The notes beneath the pieces are model-generated. The model was not told where the DNA came from, made no database searches, and saw only the letters and a list, made by a program, of their open reading frames with translations. Positions 63,316 to 64,000 of a stretch of 64,000 nt of DNA are shown piece after piece (within the stretch, counting starts at the first letter, position 1; the number at the start of each line of letters is the position of its first letter). Both the position numbers and the translations under genes were made by a program. Source of the stretch: an uncultured Pseudocitrobacter sp. (GTDB lineage: Bacteria > Pseudomonadota > Gammaproteobacteria > Enterobacterales > Enterobacteriaceae); NCBI GenBank assembly GCA_913778145.1, contig CAJYVI010000129.1, positions 1-64,000 of the forward strand, given 5' to 3'.

Positions 63316-64000
63316 ATGGATATCGCGGTTATCGGCTCTAACATGGTGGATCTCATCACCTATACCAACCAGATGCCTAAAGAAGGGGAAACGCTGGAAG
63401 CGCCTTCCTTTAAGATTGGTTGTGGCGGTAAAGGCGCAAATCAGGCTGTGGCAGCGGCCAAGCTCAATTCTAAAGTTTTGATGCTAACCAAAGTTGGCGA
63501 TGATATTTTTGCGGATAACACCATTCGTAACCTTGAGTCCTGGGGCATTAATACGACATATGTAGAAAAAGTACCTTGTACCAGCAGTGGTGTTGCGCCG
63601 ATTTTTGTGAATGCTAATTCAAGTAATAGTATTCTTATTATTAAAGGCGCGAACAAGTTTCTCTCACCTGAAGATATCGATCGCGCAGCGGAAGATTTGA
63701 AAAAATGCCAGCTCATTGTGCTGCAACTGGAAGTACAACTGGAGACGGTTTATCACGCCATTGAGTTCGGTAAAAAACACGGTATTGAAGTGTTATTAAA
63801 CCCGGCGCCGGCATTACGTGAACTCGATATGTCCTATGCCTGTAAATGTGATTTCTTTGTGCCAAATGAAACCGAGTTGGAGATATTAACAGGTCTGCCT
63901 GTCGATACGTATGATCATATTCGTATTGCCGCGCGGTCTTTGGTTGATAAAGGGCTGAACAATATTATTGTCACGATGGGCGAAAAGGGCGCGCTGTGGA
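63316..64000 (+). CDS. deoK: Deoxyribokinase (PfkB family), 3' end beyond window
   Basis: Phosphorylates 2-deoxyribose to enter the deo pathway. The first 228 codons are in the window. The PfkB/ribokinase signature CGGKGANQAVAAAKL is near residue 35, and NPAPAL and PNETELEILTG are family segments. GAGAGG precedes the ATG. Ribokinase itself is the alternative; the divergent deoQ and the position beside ilvN favour deoK as in Salmonella. Confidence 0.85.
   Translation, partial: MDIAVIGSNMVDLITYTNQMPKEGETLEAPSFKIGCGGKGANQAVAAAKLNSKVLMLTKVGDDIFADNTIRNLESWGINTTYVEKVPCTSSGVAPIFVNANSSNSILIIKGANKFLSPEDIDRAAEDLKKCQLIVLQLEVQLETVYHAIEFGKKHGIEVLLNPAPALRELDMSYACKCDFFVPNETELEILTGLPVDTYDHIRIAARSLVDKGLNNIIVTMGEKGALW

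Overview
The window is chromosomal DNA of an Enterobacteriaceae bacterium, most like Enterobacter, Lelliottia or Citrobacter. Almost every housekeeping gene reads as a close relative of its E. coli or Salmonella counterpart, and the order follows the conserved origin-proximal block atp - glmUS - pst - mnmE - rnpA/rpmH - dnaA - gyrB - ilvBN. REP-type palindromes of enteric style lie between many genes. Genus assignment is an inference from gene content. The E. coli tna, bgl and dgo modules are absent from their usual places. A pelX-like gene, dsdCXA next to emrD, and deoQK next to ilvN are present, as in Salmonella and related enterics.

Layout. 1-6.7 kb: end of the ATP synthase operon, a Bax-inhibitor-type membrane protein, a CRP-type regulatory region with a tiny ORF, a periplasmic family 9 pectate lyase under a probable KdgR box, and glmU. 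6.7-13.5 kb: glmS and the phosphate operon pstSCAB-phoU behind Pho boxes. 13.6-19.6 kb: yieH, adeP, chrR, yieE, yidZ, mdtL. 19.7-25.7 kb: a degraded P4-like satellite island between mdtL and mnmE. 25.7-36.4 kb: mnmE, yidC, yidD, rnpA, rpmH, dnaA, dnaN, recF, gyrB. 36.6-44.7 kb: yidB, yidA, yidX, cbrA, yidR, yidQ, ibpA, ibpB, yidE. 44.6-49.5 kb: an alpha-glucoside module (yidP, glvC, glvA) and yidL. 49.7-54.7 kb: a sulfatase operon yidKJHGF with an apparently full-length radical SAM maturase. 54.7-59.7 kb: D-serine genes dsdA, dsdX, dsdC and emrD. 60.0-62.2 kb: ivbL-ilvB-ilvN. 62.2-64.0 kb: deoQ and the start of deoK.

The most unusual part is the 5.7 kb island. Its left end holds a P4-type RNA immunity arrangement: a 9-base motif with two separate complementary copies, followed by a small kil-position ORF. 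Its centre carries two AT-rich genes: a KAP-family P-loop NTPase and, on the other strand, a caspase-like protein with a visible His/Cys dyad. Both look like anti-phage cargo. Its right end is a broken P4-type integrase beside the 3' end of mnmE. A second lead is the stretch 2.34-2.64 kb, where two nearly ideal CRP-type palindromes precede a 23-codon ORF and a strong terminator, suggesting a small regulatory RNA or microprotein gene.

Functionally, several sets are self-contained: transporter plus enzyme plus regulator for alpha-glucosides (glvC/glvA/yidP), organosulfates (yidK/yidJ/yidF/yidL), D-serine (dsdX/dsdA/dsdC) and deoxyribose (deoK/deoQ).
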